The notes beneath the pieces were generated by a model, which made no database searches, was not told the origin of the DNA, and saw nothing but the letters and a program-made list of their open reading frames with translations. DNA of 64,000 nucleotides from Apricaphanius iberus (taxonomy: Eukaryota > Chordata > Actinopteri > Cyprinodontiformes > Aphaniidae). Positions within the stretch are counted from its first letter, which is position 1; every line of letters begins with the position of its first letter. Positions 32,560-42,325 of the stretch are shown here, in pieces. The stretch lies in assembly GCA_028564705.1 (NCBI GenBank), contig JAPXFQ010000351.1, positions 1,860,001-1,924,000 of the forward strand, read 5' to 3'. A program made the position numbers and the translations under genes.

Positions 32560-33090
32560 GAACAACACTTGCACAGTTCCCCTGCACTGTTTGTGGCGCC
32601 CCCTCCCACCCCGCCTCCGCCTGCACTATCGTCGCCCCTCTCCGGTCCCGGTCCGCAGCCCGCAGCACCGGGGTCCCCGACCGCATGTCCCTTGCTGCCC
32701 CCCCACCCCCGCTTATCCCCAAACCCCTCCCCACCAGGATCAAACCCAGCGCGCCAGCTTCAGGCGGTGTCGATAAACACGGCCGCATCATTCTCTACCA
32801 AGGAGGCAGAATGGTCTGCATAACTTTAATGATCAAAACTGCTCCTCATCACACTGCAGGTTCCTACACTCCTGCTCCTTCTGTGGCGGGGCTCACTCCA
32901 GGAGCTCCTGCCCCCACAATCACACCCCTCTGCCCAACTGACTAGTCCGACACCTGGCCACACCCATTAAGGTGAGGGCCCTCATCTCTGCCCTGACCCA
33001 CCACCCAGACCGAGAGTTCGTAGATTTTTTTAGTCCAGGGATTCACTCACGGCTTTCACCCCGGCATAGAAATACTCCCTAATAGTTCAG
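32560..33090 (+). pseudogene. Ngaro-like Gag, C-terminal end
   Basis: The frame reads CTVCGAPSHPASACTI, then PPPPLIPKPLP and SGGVDKHGRIILYQGGRMV, with a Cys/His cluster (CSFCGGAHSRSSCPH-like). It then changes frame near ATPIKVRALISAL and HPDREFVDFF. The same sequence of motifs is present in the minus-strand copy at 37713-38130. It begins abruptly at the hAT junction. Confidence 0.72.
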
Positions 33091-33104
33091 CCTGTTGCGC
33101 TAAT

Positions 33105-34560
33105 TTGCGCTCTGCCCTCTCGGAGCCCAACATAGTCGATTCCTTGCTACACAAGGAGGTCGAGGAGGGGTTCATGACTGGCCCCTTCAGCCATCCCCCT
33201 TTTCCAGTCTACCGGGTGAGCCCTTTAGGCGTCGCCACCCGTAAATACTCTGGTAAAAAGCGCCTTATCATCGATTTATCTTCACCACACAGTTCCTCAG
33301 TTCCCAGTATGAACAGCCTAATCCCCTTCCCCGATTTTTCAATACAGTACGCGACTATCGACCACGCCATCGGCCTTGTCCGTCAGGCGGGACGGGGCTC
33401 CTGGCTCGCTAAGGCAGACATCACCAGCGCCTTTATGGTCCTCTCCCTTCACCCAGATTTCTGGCGTTTTATCGGCGTCTGTTGGAAGGGGGTTTACTAT
33501 TTCGCGGTCAGGCTCACCTTCGGCTGCCGGAGTAGCCCCAAAATCTTTGATTCCCTTTCCGAGGCCCTCTAATGGGTACTTCTGAGTACTTACCACCTGC
33601 CATTCGTCCTTTATCTTTTGGACGATTTTCTAGTTGTCACCCCCCCCCCCCCCTCTTCTCCACCCTGTTCGGGGTTGTGCGCTCTCATGGAAGCCTTCTC
33701 GGTCCTGGGTGTCCCCCTCTCCGAAGAGAAGACAGTCGGGCCTCTCACTTCTCTGGAGTTCCTGGGCATTACCCTCGACTCCATCTCTTTTCAGGCTTCT
33801 CTGCCGCTAGAGAAAGTCCACCGGATCTCCTTGATCCTCTATAACTTTCTTCTGACTGACTCCTGCTCCAAGCAGCAGCTGCTGTCACTTCTCGGCCATC
33901 TTAATTATGCAGTCCGAATCATTCCCCAGGGCCGGTCCTTTGTATCCCACCTCCTGGTTACAGCCGCCAGCGTGCCACGCCTTTACGACCGCCTTACTCT
34001 CTCCGAGTCCTGCTGCTCAGAGCTGCGACTCTGGCGCGAATTCCTCTCTTCCTGGAACGGTATTTCGTTCTTTTATAATGATTCTGTCTCCCTTCCTGAT
34101 GACATCCATCTTTACACGGACGCTGCCCCATCCATCGGCTTCGGAGGCTACTACCAAGGAAGATGGTTTGCTTCTCGTTGGCCCCCCCTTTTTGACTCCT
34201 TCCAGACCCAGCTCCCCATCCCTTCCTCCGCTCTCCATGAGCTCTACCCCATCATAATGGGGGCATGAATGGGCTCAGAAGTCGATCCTCATTCACTCCG
34301 ATAACACAGCCATTGTAGATATCATCAATAAAGGTCGATCCCGCTCCCTTATCATTATGCAATTCATTCGTCGGCTCACCCTCATATCCGCCCAACACCA
34401 TTTCATCCTCCGCGCCGCTCACATCCCCGGATACTTAAACTGCATTGCTGACTCTCTTTCTCGTTTCTCTTTTCAGAAATTCAGATCCTTGGCTTCAGAA
34501 GCAGACCTCAACCCGACTCCGATCCCTCCATTTTCTGCCACCATTTACAACTGACGCCGC
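33105..34560 (+). pseudogene. Ngaro-like reverse transcriptase and RNase H
   Basis: One frame runs from 33105 to 34268 with a single stop at 33570-33572. It has YSGKKRLIIDLSSPHSSSVP, SWLAKADITSAFMVLSLHP, LTFGCRSSPKIFDSLSEAL, LYLLDDFLVVT (catalytic Asp pair) and LEFLGITLDSISF. RNase H follows: DIHLYTDAAPSIGFGGYYQ and ALHELYPIIMGA. After a frameshift come IHSDNTAIVDIINKGRS and HIPGYLNCIADSLSR. This RT-RH order and the LDDF box match DIRS/Ngaro polymerases. Confidence 0.88.
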
Positions 34561-34699
34561 AACTCCACAATCTCACTTCCATTGCTCAACACTCCATAAT
34601 CGACAGCCTCTCACCCGGTACCCTCTCTGTCTACCTCTCCAGCTGAAAAGCAGTTAAGGCATTTCATGTAACGTATGGTCTCTCCTTTCCTTCTCTTAC

Positions 34700-35830
34700 T
34701 TGCTCGTCAATCTGCCAGTTCATCACTCACTCCCATTCTGTCCAAAAGATCCGCGCGTCTACCATAAAATCGTACCTATCAGGAATCCATTTCTACATCA
34801 AGCTGGCTTCAGGCAGTCCCTGCCCAGCACTCAACCATTGCCATATTCCGATGTTACTCAAAGGCCTCAGAAAACTGGAGCCATCCTCAGCCGGCCACCG
34901 CCTTCCGCTAACCGCAGACCTTCTCGCCCGCTGCATTCACAGACCTCGTTCCGGCTACTCGTCCGCATTTGTAGACTTAACACTCCAGTCCATGCTGCTG
35001 CTCGCTTTTTTCGGGTTCCTACGATGTTCAGAGTTCGCCCCTTCCTCCGCCAGACACGATCCCTCAGTGCATCCGTGTCTCTCTGACATCTCCGTCCTCA
35101 ATCACGATACCCTCATCCACACCCTACGCAGGAGTAAAACCGATCAGCTCGGTACTTCAGTGCAAATCCACCTCTTCCGCCTCAATTCCTTCCTAAGTCC
35201 TTACGAACCCATCACCTCGCTCCTATGCTAATCATCCAACAAAGACGTTTGTTAGCATCTGCTCAGATGATGCTCAAAGCAACTGAGCATCTCAGACCCC
35301 CAGACGGTCGCGGCAGATGACTGCTTGTACTGAGCCGGGTTCTGCAAGAGGTTTCTTCCCGTTAAAGGAGAGTGTTTCCTCTCCACTGTTGCTTCATGCT
35401 TGCTCATCATCCAATTCTAGGCCATATGTCCCCTTCCGTGCATTTATCTAGACTATCCATGTCACATCCATTCAGTTCTGGGCTAATCTCTCCAGACCTT
35501 TTTGGGGTTCTGACCTCAGTCCCTATAAGCCATCCCGTTATGTTCAGTCCTGGTTATCCGCTAACGCCCCACAATTTAAGCCACGGTTAATCACCGAATC
35601 GAAATCCCAGCTACCCGGTTCTTGTTCTTAATCCCCGTCATCAGGTTCTCCGCCGGTCCGGCATCTCCCCCTAATTCTCCTCTGTTGATTCCATTCACAT
35701 AGGTACAGCTACCGCAGTCGCCCGTTCAGCGATCTCTGACAATGTTAATCCAGAGTCTAGCCCGCTGGCACTCTCCAGCATATCGATCCAAAATAATATG
35801 ATCTACGCCATGTGCATCGCTTCTCATTTA
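34700..35830 (+). pseudogene. Tyrosine recombinase of the Ngaro-like element
   Basis: The recombinase inserts the element by site-specific recombination instead of DDE integration. The first catalytic Arg is present in AFFGFLRCSEFAPSSARHD, and a Lys in LRRSKTDQLGT. The C-terminal box, usually H-S-x-R-I-G, reads DSIHIGTATAVARSAISD, so both His and Arg are lost. The final AYRSYI position reads AYRSKII, without Tyr. An L2 fragment (35237-35405) interrupts the gene, and several frameshifts occur. Confidence 0.8.
35237..35405 (+). mobile_element. L2 3' UTR fragment inside the recombinase gene
   Basis: It shares cagacggtcgcggcagatgac, gaggtttcttcccgttaaagg and cctctccactgttgcttcatgc with the reverse complement of the L2 3' region at 16270-16440. 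It interrupts the Ngaro-like recombinase reading. Confidence 0.75.
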
Positions 35831-35851
35831 ATCAATTTATCAAGACCTTTT

Positions 35852-36057
35852 TGGGGGTCCTGAGCAGGCTCTGAAATATGAGTTTCCTAAAGACTGTGCC
35901 CCCACACTGAGTGTCCCTCCCGGGTCTCCGACGACACCTCTCCCAGATCGTCGTTCCTCCATGCTTTCAATAAATTGTTTAAATTCTTAATTTATAGTCT
36001 TATTCTCGCTTGCGAATCGTTAACTTAATCTGTATCGTGATCCAGGCTAGTGAAATG
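35852..36057 (+). repeat. B1 split direct repeat of the Ngaro-like element
   Basis: This 206-bp block (tgggggtcctgagcagg...ggctagtgaaatg) is repeated at 36680-36885 with scattered substitutions. It includes the polyA-like caataaattg. Confidence 0.9.
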
Positions 36058-36679
36058 GAGTTAACAAAGTTAACTTAAGTTGAGGAGTAAGGAACACGCC
36101 CTATATCCGACTCGCACATCCTAATCAGCCCTAAACTCGCCTCACCTGGCACTTATGACCGCTCACACATTCCCAATCCCACCGTGATACACATTTAAAT
36201 CTCCGTCTGGCTCTCATTTCTTGTCTGTCTCGTTCGTATTGTCCCTCCCTTCCCATCCCTCTAGGTTGCCTGGTCCAGGTCCTACTGATTCGCCTTCTTC
36301 CAGGGTCCCGCTGACCCGCCTTTCTCTCGGGGTCCCGCTGACCCGCCTTTCTCTCGAGGTCCCGTCGACCCGCTTTTCTCTCGGGGTCCCGTCGACCCGC
36401 TTTCTCTCGAGGTCCCACTAACCAGCTTTTCTCTCGAGGTCCCGCTGACCCGCTTTTTTCTCGGGGTCCCGTCGACCCGATTTTTTCTCGGGGTCCCGTC
36501 GACCCGCTTTTCTCTCGGGGTCCCGCTGACCCGCTTTTCTCTCGGGGTCCCGCTGATCCACCCCTCTTAACCCTCCCCCTTTCTCTTACAGCATCCACTG
36601 TTTGCAGTATCACGGTTTTATGCTTTTGTTCACTCCAGTGCCACTGCTCCTAAAATTTCTCTCTTCTAGGTTCCGTCTG
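36058..36679 (+). repeat. A2 repeat of the Ngaro-like element
   Basis: The block between B1 and B2 begins gagttaacaaagttaacttaag. Its first part (ccatatccgactcgc...cacctggcac) aligns with the reverse complement of 39700-39955, the A1 end of the minus-strand copy. That identifies it as A2. The middle carries a 27-bp tandem array. Confidence 0.72.
36290..36555 (+). repeat. 27-bp tandem array in A2
   Basis: About ten units of gggtcccgctgacccgctt plus ttctctcg repeat head to tail with small changes. The opposite-strand ORF over it simply translates to GPREKSGSA-type repeats and is not taken as a gene. Confidence 0.9.
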
Positions 36680-36885
36680 GGGGGGTCCTGAGTAGGCTCG
36701 GACATATGAGTTTCCTGAAGACTACGCCCCCACACTCAGTCTCCCTCCCGGGTCTCCGACGACACCTCTCCCAGACCGTCGTTCCTCCATGCTTTCAATA
36801 AATTGTTTAAATTCTTAATTTATAGTCTTATTCTTGCTTGCGAATCGTTAACTTAATCTGTAACGTGGTCCAGGCTAGTGAAATG
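36680..36885 (+). repeat. B2 split direct repeat, 3' terminus of the Ngaro-like element
   Basis: This second copy of B1 (35852-36057) ends ggctagtgaaatg, after which unrelated DNA begins (ccacctctggtgg). Confidence 0.9.
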
Positions 36886-37084
36886 CCACCTCTGGTGGTG
36901 TGTACTAATTTCTGTGAGAGAAGTGCCATCTCCTGGTCATGTTCTATATCTCAATGAGTGGGAGGAGTTACAGTAAAAACTAATCATGCCCAGGAGATGG
37001 TGGGGGTCACTCCAGTCGCTGGAAGTCTGCTGGAAGTCTGCTGGAACTGTGCTGGGAAGCTGCTGGCAGCTGAATGGGATGGGA

Positions 37085-37565
37085 ACTTCTATGTGGCTAC
37101 TACAGTAACAGCCCTTATCAAAGGGCCCTGAACCCCATACTCCCGGAGTACCCCACACAGCCCAAAAAGGCCCAATAGGACTCCTTCTTCAGCTTGACAG
37201 CATACCTCACCGGCGGTTTCCACCAGCGGGTTCGAGGATTGCCGCCATGACAGGCACCGACCACCTTGCGGCCACAACTACGGTCAGCCGCCTCGACAAT
37301 GGATGCACAGAACATGGCCCACTCGGACTCAATGTCCCCTGCCTCCCTCGGGACGTGTTCGAAGTTCTACCGGAGGTGGAAGTTGAAACTTCTTCTAACA
37401 GGGGACTCTGCCAGACGTTTCCAGCAGACCCTCACAACTCGCTTGGGCCTGTCAGGTCTGTCCGGCGTCCTCTCCCACCACCGGAGCCGACTCACCACCA
37501 GGTACTCCTCAACCACCTCCACTTCTTCTACCATGATGGAGACAGTCTTTGACTTGTCTCTGTTT
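37085..37565 (-). pseudogene. Non-LTR retrotransposon linker fragment
   Basis: The minus strand reads RLRWWERTPDRPDRPKRVVR, CWKRLAESPVRRSFNFHLR, then SIVEAADRSCGRKVVGACHG and GNPRTRWWKPPVRYAVKLKK. I recognise this as the segment between endonuclease and RT of a common fish LINE (possibly Rex1-type; family not certain). It has no endonuclease or RT motif of its own and abuts the minus-strand Ngaro-like copy. Confidence 0.65.
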
Positions 37566-37712
37566 CTTCTGAAATCTACGAACTTCAATGCCTGGGTGGA
37601 ACCCGTGTGTGAAACCCTTAACCAAGAAATCGACAAATTCCCTATCGGGGTGGCTGGCCAAAGCAGAGATCAGAGCGCTCACCTCGATGGGAGTGGCGAG
37701 GTGCTGTATTAG

Positions 37713-39722
37713 TCAATCTGCTTTGGAAGTGGGGTTATGGGGGCAGGTGTTCCGAGCATGTGCCCCTCCGCAGAAAGAGCAGGTATGCAAGAGCCTACAG
37801 CTAGAGGCTGAGCAACTGAGGTCATTGAAATTGTTGCTCACCATCCTACCACCCTGGTAAAGGATTTGACGGCCGCGGTTATCCATACCTCCGGAGACTG
37901 GTGCATTTGGTTTAGACTGTTGTGGCAGAGACTTAGGAATCACTGGAGGGGGAGGGGCTACTGAGGACAAACGGTTGGGGACTGATGAGCTGCGTGCCGA
38001 TGACAGCCGAGGTCGGAGAGGAGTGACAAGTGTACATGTAGTAGCAGGGTGGAGGGAGCGCCGCAGAGGCTGCAAGATGGGGATGCCCGAGCTGCAAAGA
38101 TGCGGCAATATATCTCTGAGTCTAGACAACCCCAGTGTGTACCTTGGTTGAATTGGGCAAGACGACCCGGTGCCTGGGATGAGAAAAGGACATGATATCG
38201 GTAAAACCCTGTTCCTCCAAATCTAAGGGCCATGTCAAGGACAATAGATAAATAATCATCTAATTCGGTCTGCCGGTCAGGAAATACCTTAGCAAATGAT
38301 GTCCCTATTAAGGGAGAATGTGAAAGCGAACTCTGTGGGGGTCAGATCTTTGGAACTGGAGCTAAGAGCTGAACCTAGCTGCATCAGCCCAATTCCGGTC
38401 TGCACCTCCCGGGGCTGACCTGAGAGACCTAGAGAGGGTTTGAGAAGGAGAGCTAAATCGATGTAATTACCGTTCAAAATTTGTTGACGGAGAGCGGGTG
38501 AAACTGGGGAAGGGCGATTGATGGAAGAGGGTGGCTGAATGGGGGATACTGCTGTGGAAAGAGTGTAGTGGTTAGAGGCTGGAGTGTGAATAGATGAAGA
38601 TGGCAACTGAGACGGCGGACCAGTAGAATTTTGAGGTAATGCAGCAAGAGGTTGTTGGACATTTGAGCCTGTTGGTAATATTGAAGGGTTAGAAGGGGTT
38701 CCTGGGGCATGGATGGAAGCCTGAGTTGAACCTGTAGGAAACATAGAAGGGGGAAGGTGGGGAAAAGGAGTTGATTGATTAAATGAAAATCCAGCCTGAA
38801 TTGCTAAGGAAGAGAAGAGAAAAAAATTGTTATGAATGAGGCAAAATTTGAGGGAAATGAGACGGAAGAAGCTTCCCCGCCAGCAGGGGGAGCTGTGGGT
38901 GTTGGCCTGGCAAATGAGGGCTGGGATCTGCCCTGAGAGGAAGTGGGGACTGAGGCTGAAGTAGGAAGTAGATTATGGGAGGAGGAAGTTTTGGTTAACG
39001 GTGAAGAACAGGGAAAAAGGAGCTTGAAGAGGGTAGATTTATTAGCGGAACGGCTGAAGGAGATGCCTCTTTACCTGAGTGCTGATTGCAAGCGGGCTAC
39101 TGTCCAAGCAGACATGTCCGGACGGTTGGAGATGGAAGAACGACGAACTCTGGGTGAGTTCCTCGGCCCGAATGAAGCCGGACGGGAACAGGGAGGAGAA
39201 GCCCTCCGAGATGGACTGCCAGAGAGAACGGGCGGAAAGTGCTGAGCTCGTGACGAACAGGGAGCCTGAAAAGATCGGGAAGAAGTGAGGCTTGGAGCCG
39301 ATCGGCCTGCAGCGCCTACTGAGGACCGCTGGACTCCGGAAGAAGTCCCGGGGCACGATAAAGACGCTCTGCGGGAATGGGAGGAAACTTGGACCGAGTG
39401 GCCCGTGGCAAGGGAAGGAAAAAGGGGAGGCGAAGCCTCGAGATGAGAACGAAGGGAGTTAGATATGCGGGGAGGAGATGGAGAAGGGCGCCGATCTAAG
39501 CGGACAAGTGTACGGCCTCCAGTCGCGGAAGAGGGATCCAACCGAGCAGAGCGAGATGGAAGAGCTCTGGCTGACTGAGAAGACTGGTGTCAATCCCAAT
39601 GAGCCGATGGAAGCCTGACACGGCGAGAGACTTGATGGACCACAGAATGGTCCGATGATGGAAGTCTCACTGGAGAAGAGCTCCTCATCAGATTCGGAAG
39701 GATCAAGGATAAGCACATCCAT
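37713..39722 (-). pseudogene. Gag of the second Ngaro-like copy
   Basis: The start is probably the ATG at 39722 (MDVLILDPSESDEELFSSE). A long Ser/Pro/Gln-rich region with several frame changes follows. The conserved core is MALRFGGTGFYRYHVLFSSQ, APGRLAQFNQGTHWGCLDSE and YCRIFAARASPSCSLCGAPS. Then come PPPPVIPKSLP, SGGMDNRGRQILYQGGRMV and the Cys/His cluster CSFCGGAHARNTCPH. The core is the conserved Gag domain of this retrotransposon group. Large antisense ORFs over 38943-39541 are shadows. Confidence 0.75.
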
Positions 39723-39960
39723 TATAGTAGAGATTTTCTTGCAAAACAGCGCTGGTTTACAAGATCAGAGTCTGAGCAACGCTGATGGCTAAGTGCTCAG
39801 GGTTTAAATAGATCATGGAGTAATTAGGGATGAAATTCAGGTGTGAGATGCCAGGTGAGTCGAATCCGAGTTGATTACTGAGAGGATACTGAATATGGGG
39901 CGTGGTCCAGCTCACGAACTTAGGTTAACATATTAACGTACATTTTGAAAGGGGGAATTT
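39700..39960 (-). repeat. A1 end of the second Ngaro-like copy
   Basis: Reverse complement of this block (gttaacctaagttcg...gactcacctggcatc) aligns with the start of A2 at 36062-36180. In Ngaro elements A1 marks the 5' terminus. Confidence 0.65.
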
Positions 39961-40930
39961 AGCCTCTCTGAAATAAGATGCAGTACCGCAGTTCACCAGA
40001 GAGGCAGCAGAGAGAAGAAATGCATCAGCAGCCACAGCAGTCTGCCTGCTGGGGATACCGCTGCAGGAGTGTTGCTGAAATGCATATAGGGAATGTTTTT
40101 AGACAAACACTACAGCAGACAACAGCAGCGTGATAAAATATATCATGACTAATGTCTGTGAATTTTATTTTAAAAGTGCTGGCTTATTAAATGTCTGTTT
40201 GCTATTGGTTTTGGTAGAGAAAATGAATGGTAAGACAACGTTACCTATAAATTGACATGGGAAGAATGTACAAATACTTGGATAAATGATTAAATATCAC
40301 AGAGGAAGATGACTGAGAAACAACAAAAGAAGAGTAAAATTATATTACAGTAACTAAATAAATACAGGTAGTTAAACATTGAGAGTATGAAATATAAATG
40401 TAACAGCCTATATTTTTGATTTTTCATCAGTATGGCCTAAGGGATTAAAATATCATAACCAGTTTTTATCCTGCACAAATTTTTACCCATACTAGCTATT
40501 CAGTTTTTATTAATTTTGATACTGAGTCTTAATGAGGTGAATAATCTACATTGTGCCATCACACATCTAAAAGAAAATACATGTCTCTTTTTTGTCCACA
40601 GTGACAAAAACCACTGATTCTGGCCCTAATGGCTCCTTGGAGTGTATGAGATCAGCTGCAGGGGCCACAGCTATGCCTCAAAGCCTCAGTAACTCTTCAA
40701 CCTGCTGTGAGCTCCCAGATAGATGGATGAATTGAGTATGATGTTCATAAAACAACTTATTTTATTACGGAGTGAAATTACCACCATCTCTCAGTATGAC
40801 GCTGGATGAAATGAACCAAGAGAAGTTTGACGTGTGATCATGCTGTCTGCACTTGCGTAGATCATTCCCTTGCTGAAAGAACGTTCAGATCAGAGCAAGT
40901 GTCTAATCTGTAGGGAATATTAATGACAAA
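39961..40930. other. Unassigned stretch with an exon-like pair
   Basis: No recognised element. An ATG at 40223 lies just before a donor (AATG|gtaaga, 40230). A strong acceptor (ctcttttttgtccacag) ends at 40601, after which 134 nt stay open to a TGA at 40733-40735. Joined in phase, the pair would code for about 46 residues, with no known domain. This is only a splice-signal hypothesis. Confidence 0.3.
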
Positions 40931-40933
40931 GTT

Positions 40934-41161
40934 TCACAGAAAGTAGAAAAGAGTGGCCAGAAATGTCGCTAGATTAGTTGCTAGGCACTTTTTGGAAAAA
41001 ATGTTTTTAACGGTGTATGAAAATTCATTAGAAATAACGACAAAGTCACTAAATTGGCAAGACTGTAATGAAGAGTTAAAGATTATTCTATAAATTGGTA
41101 AGGATATACATTTCTTCCAATTAATTGTGCTTTCCAAAATTCCATTACTAAACAACTGCAA
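40934..41161 (-). pseudogene. L1-type LINE RT fragment, inverted 5' segment
   Basis: On the minus strand the ORF reads STINWKKCISLPI and later VVISNEFSYT. This matches the L1/Tx1-like RT stretch (S-G-Y-x-x-N-W-x-K...EFxYLGI) that precedes the piece found on the plus strand from 41162. The orientation switch lies at about 41161. Confidence 0.55.
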
Positions 41162-41430
41162 TCCGGAAATATTACATATTTAAGTATCAGTGTCTGTCCA
41201 AGACTGGTAGGTTTAATAAAGCTAAACCATATCTGACTTTTAAGGAAATTTGAAGAGGATCTTGCTAGATGGAAATCCCTGCCCTTATCACTTATGGGAA
41301 GGATTGCATCAATAAAAATTATGGTTTTGCCCAAATTCATTTACTTATTCTCAATGATCCCAAGCAAACCATCATCAAATTGGTTTAGATCTGGACTCTT
41401 CCATCTATGCATTTCCTGCCAAATGACACC
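41162..41430 (+). pseudogene. L1-type LINE RT fragment, 3' segment
   Basis: The plus strand reads GNITYLSISVCPRLVGLIKL, then LARWKSLPLSLMGRIASIKI and MVLPKFIYLFSMIPSKP. These are the ordered thumb-region blocks of L1-group reverse transcriptase (YLGI, W-x-x-LPLSLxGRI, K-M-x-x-LPK-x-x-Y-L-F). One frameshift lies near 41255. Homology fades after 41430. Confidence 0.75.
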
Positions 41431-41850
41431 ATCAGGCCATTTCTCAGTACATATTCCAAGACTGGTACTTGGTTGGTTCTTGAAATGGCCCTTCAATAAC
41501 CCCAAGAGTGGCCCTGTAGGACCGACCCAGCATAAGCACGTGGACACACGTGCATATCATGAAGAAACGTAATTTCCTATGCATGAGTAAATAGACGGAC
41601 CGCAGTGTGATTGGTTGTTGAATGACACGTGTGAAACCATGAAATGGAAAACTTCTATGTCGATAAAAGCGTAATTGTGAACAGCGCAAATAGCAGAAAT
41701 AATGCATGCTGACATCTTTGTGTCGGCCACGAGACTCACACTTCATACAATTTACACACAATAGCCTACTTACAGAGAGGATGAAGTTTAAAAACGAAAA
41801 AACATGAAATGCATCATATTATGCGACAGACTGCCGTCCTTTCCAGGGTG

Positions 41851-41945
41851 CTAACGCCAGCTAATTGCTGGGATAAGCTCCAGCACCCCCTCCATGCGAC
41901 CCTGAATTGGATGAGAGCGGTATAGATAATGGATGGATGGATGCA
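41851..41945 (+). mobile_element. Rex3-like 3' tail
   Basis: The block ctgggataagctccagcacccc...gagcggtatagataatggatggatgg is the widespread fish 3' tail ending in GATG repeats that I associate with Rex3. Related tails in inverse orientation occur at 43868 and 54712. Confidence 0.55.
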
Positions 41946-42068
41946 TCATATTAAGGGAGTGATTGCAAGTAGGCTGTAAACAATTAGTCTGTCTATTGAG
42001 TACATCATTCACATCTTAAATATATAACCCCCCCCCCACTACCGTGAAAAGCACCTTGTGAACTGAAA

Positions 42069-42287
42069 ATGATTGGCGAGAAAAGAACAAGGAAACCTAA
42101 ATGGTCGCAGGACCAATTATTACTACTGGCACAGTTGGTACTGGAGAGGAGGACGGTCCTGAAAGGGCGATTCGGAGCCGGGAGTACGAATAAGAAGAAA
42201 AGGGATGCATGGGTGGAAATTAGCAGAAACATAAATGCATCTTATCCAGCGGTGTCTCAAACTGCAGAAGACTGTGAGAAGAGATGA
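42069..42287 (+). pseudogene. Myb/SANT-like DNA-binding protein of Harbinger
   Basis: The ORF begins MIGEKRTRKPKWSQDQLLLL, then reads RRTVLKGRFGAGSTNKKKRD and AWVEISRNINASYPAVSQTA. This is the Myb/SANT-like trihelix domain found in the accessory protein of Harbinger transposons and in NAIF1-type host proteins (F/W-S-x-x-E/Q, L-x-G-x-F, T-N-K-x-K-x-x-W). It ends after 72 residues, so only the DNA-binding domain remains. Confidence 0.72.
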
Positions 42288-42325
42288 TATTCTCTACAGT
42301 CCCAGTGTCGGCTCGAGATCGGCGG

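Larger units (their letters stand above)
29504..32560 (-). mobile_element. hAT element with DUF4371/ZMYM1-like transposase
   Basis: The left terminus starts CAG at 29504, followed by a G-rich subterminal block (gggggggccaggttgggg). The interior encodes a transposase with TTF zinc finger, RNase H-like core and hAT dimerisation domain. The right terminus is missing: at about 32560 the sequence changes to a Ngaro-like gag. No matching duplication of agcgtgtc (29496-29503) was found at the other end, which agrees with loss of the right end by deletion. Confidence 0.8.
32560..36885 (+). mobile_element. Ngaro-like tyrosine-recombinase retrotransposon, 5'-truncated
   Basis: The order is gag C-terminus, RT, RNase H and tyrosine recombinase, then a B1-A2-B2 arrangement of split direct repeats at the 3' end. 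That repeat layout is the known Ngaro design; DIRS1 elements have inverted termini instead. No methyltransferase domain was seen. The 5' part (A1 and most of gag) is missing. A second copy on the opposite strand at 37585-39960 supplies the missing end for comparison. Confidence 0.82.
37585..39960 (-). mobile_element. Second Ngaro-like copy, 5' part only
   Basis: The minus strand carries an A1-like end (39960-39700), a gag and the first codons that follow it (HPDREFVDFLVKGFTHGF), then breaks off near 37585. It is the mirror complement of the plus-strand copy, which lacks precisely this end. The two copies face each other (+ then -), separated by about 700 bp with a LINE fragment. Confidence 0.78.

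Noticed and set aside
32551..32945. Plus-strand proline-rich ORFs as new proteins
   Set aside because: They are alternative frames of the Ngaro-like gag C-terminus, confirmed by the second copy.
36131..36613. 160-codon minus-strand ORF with GPREKSGS repeats as a repeat protein
   Set aside because: It is the translation of the 27-bp array (a multiple of three), which keeps any frame open.
38943..39288. Plus-strand ORFs over 38.9-39.3 kb
   Set aside because: They are antisense to the Gag of the minus-strand Ngaro-like copy.
32560..39960. DIRS1-type design with inverted termini and a methyltransferase gene
   Set aside because: The visible terminal repeats are direct and split (B1-A2-B2), and no methyltransferase motifs were found.
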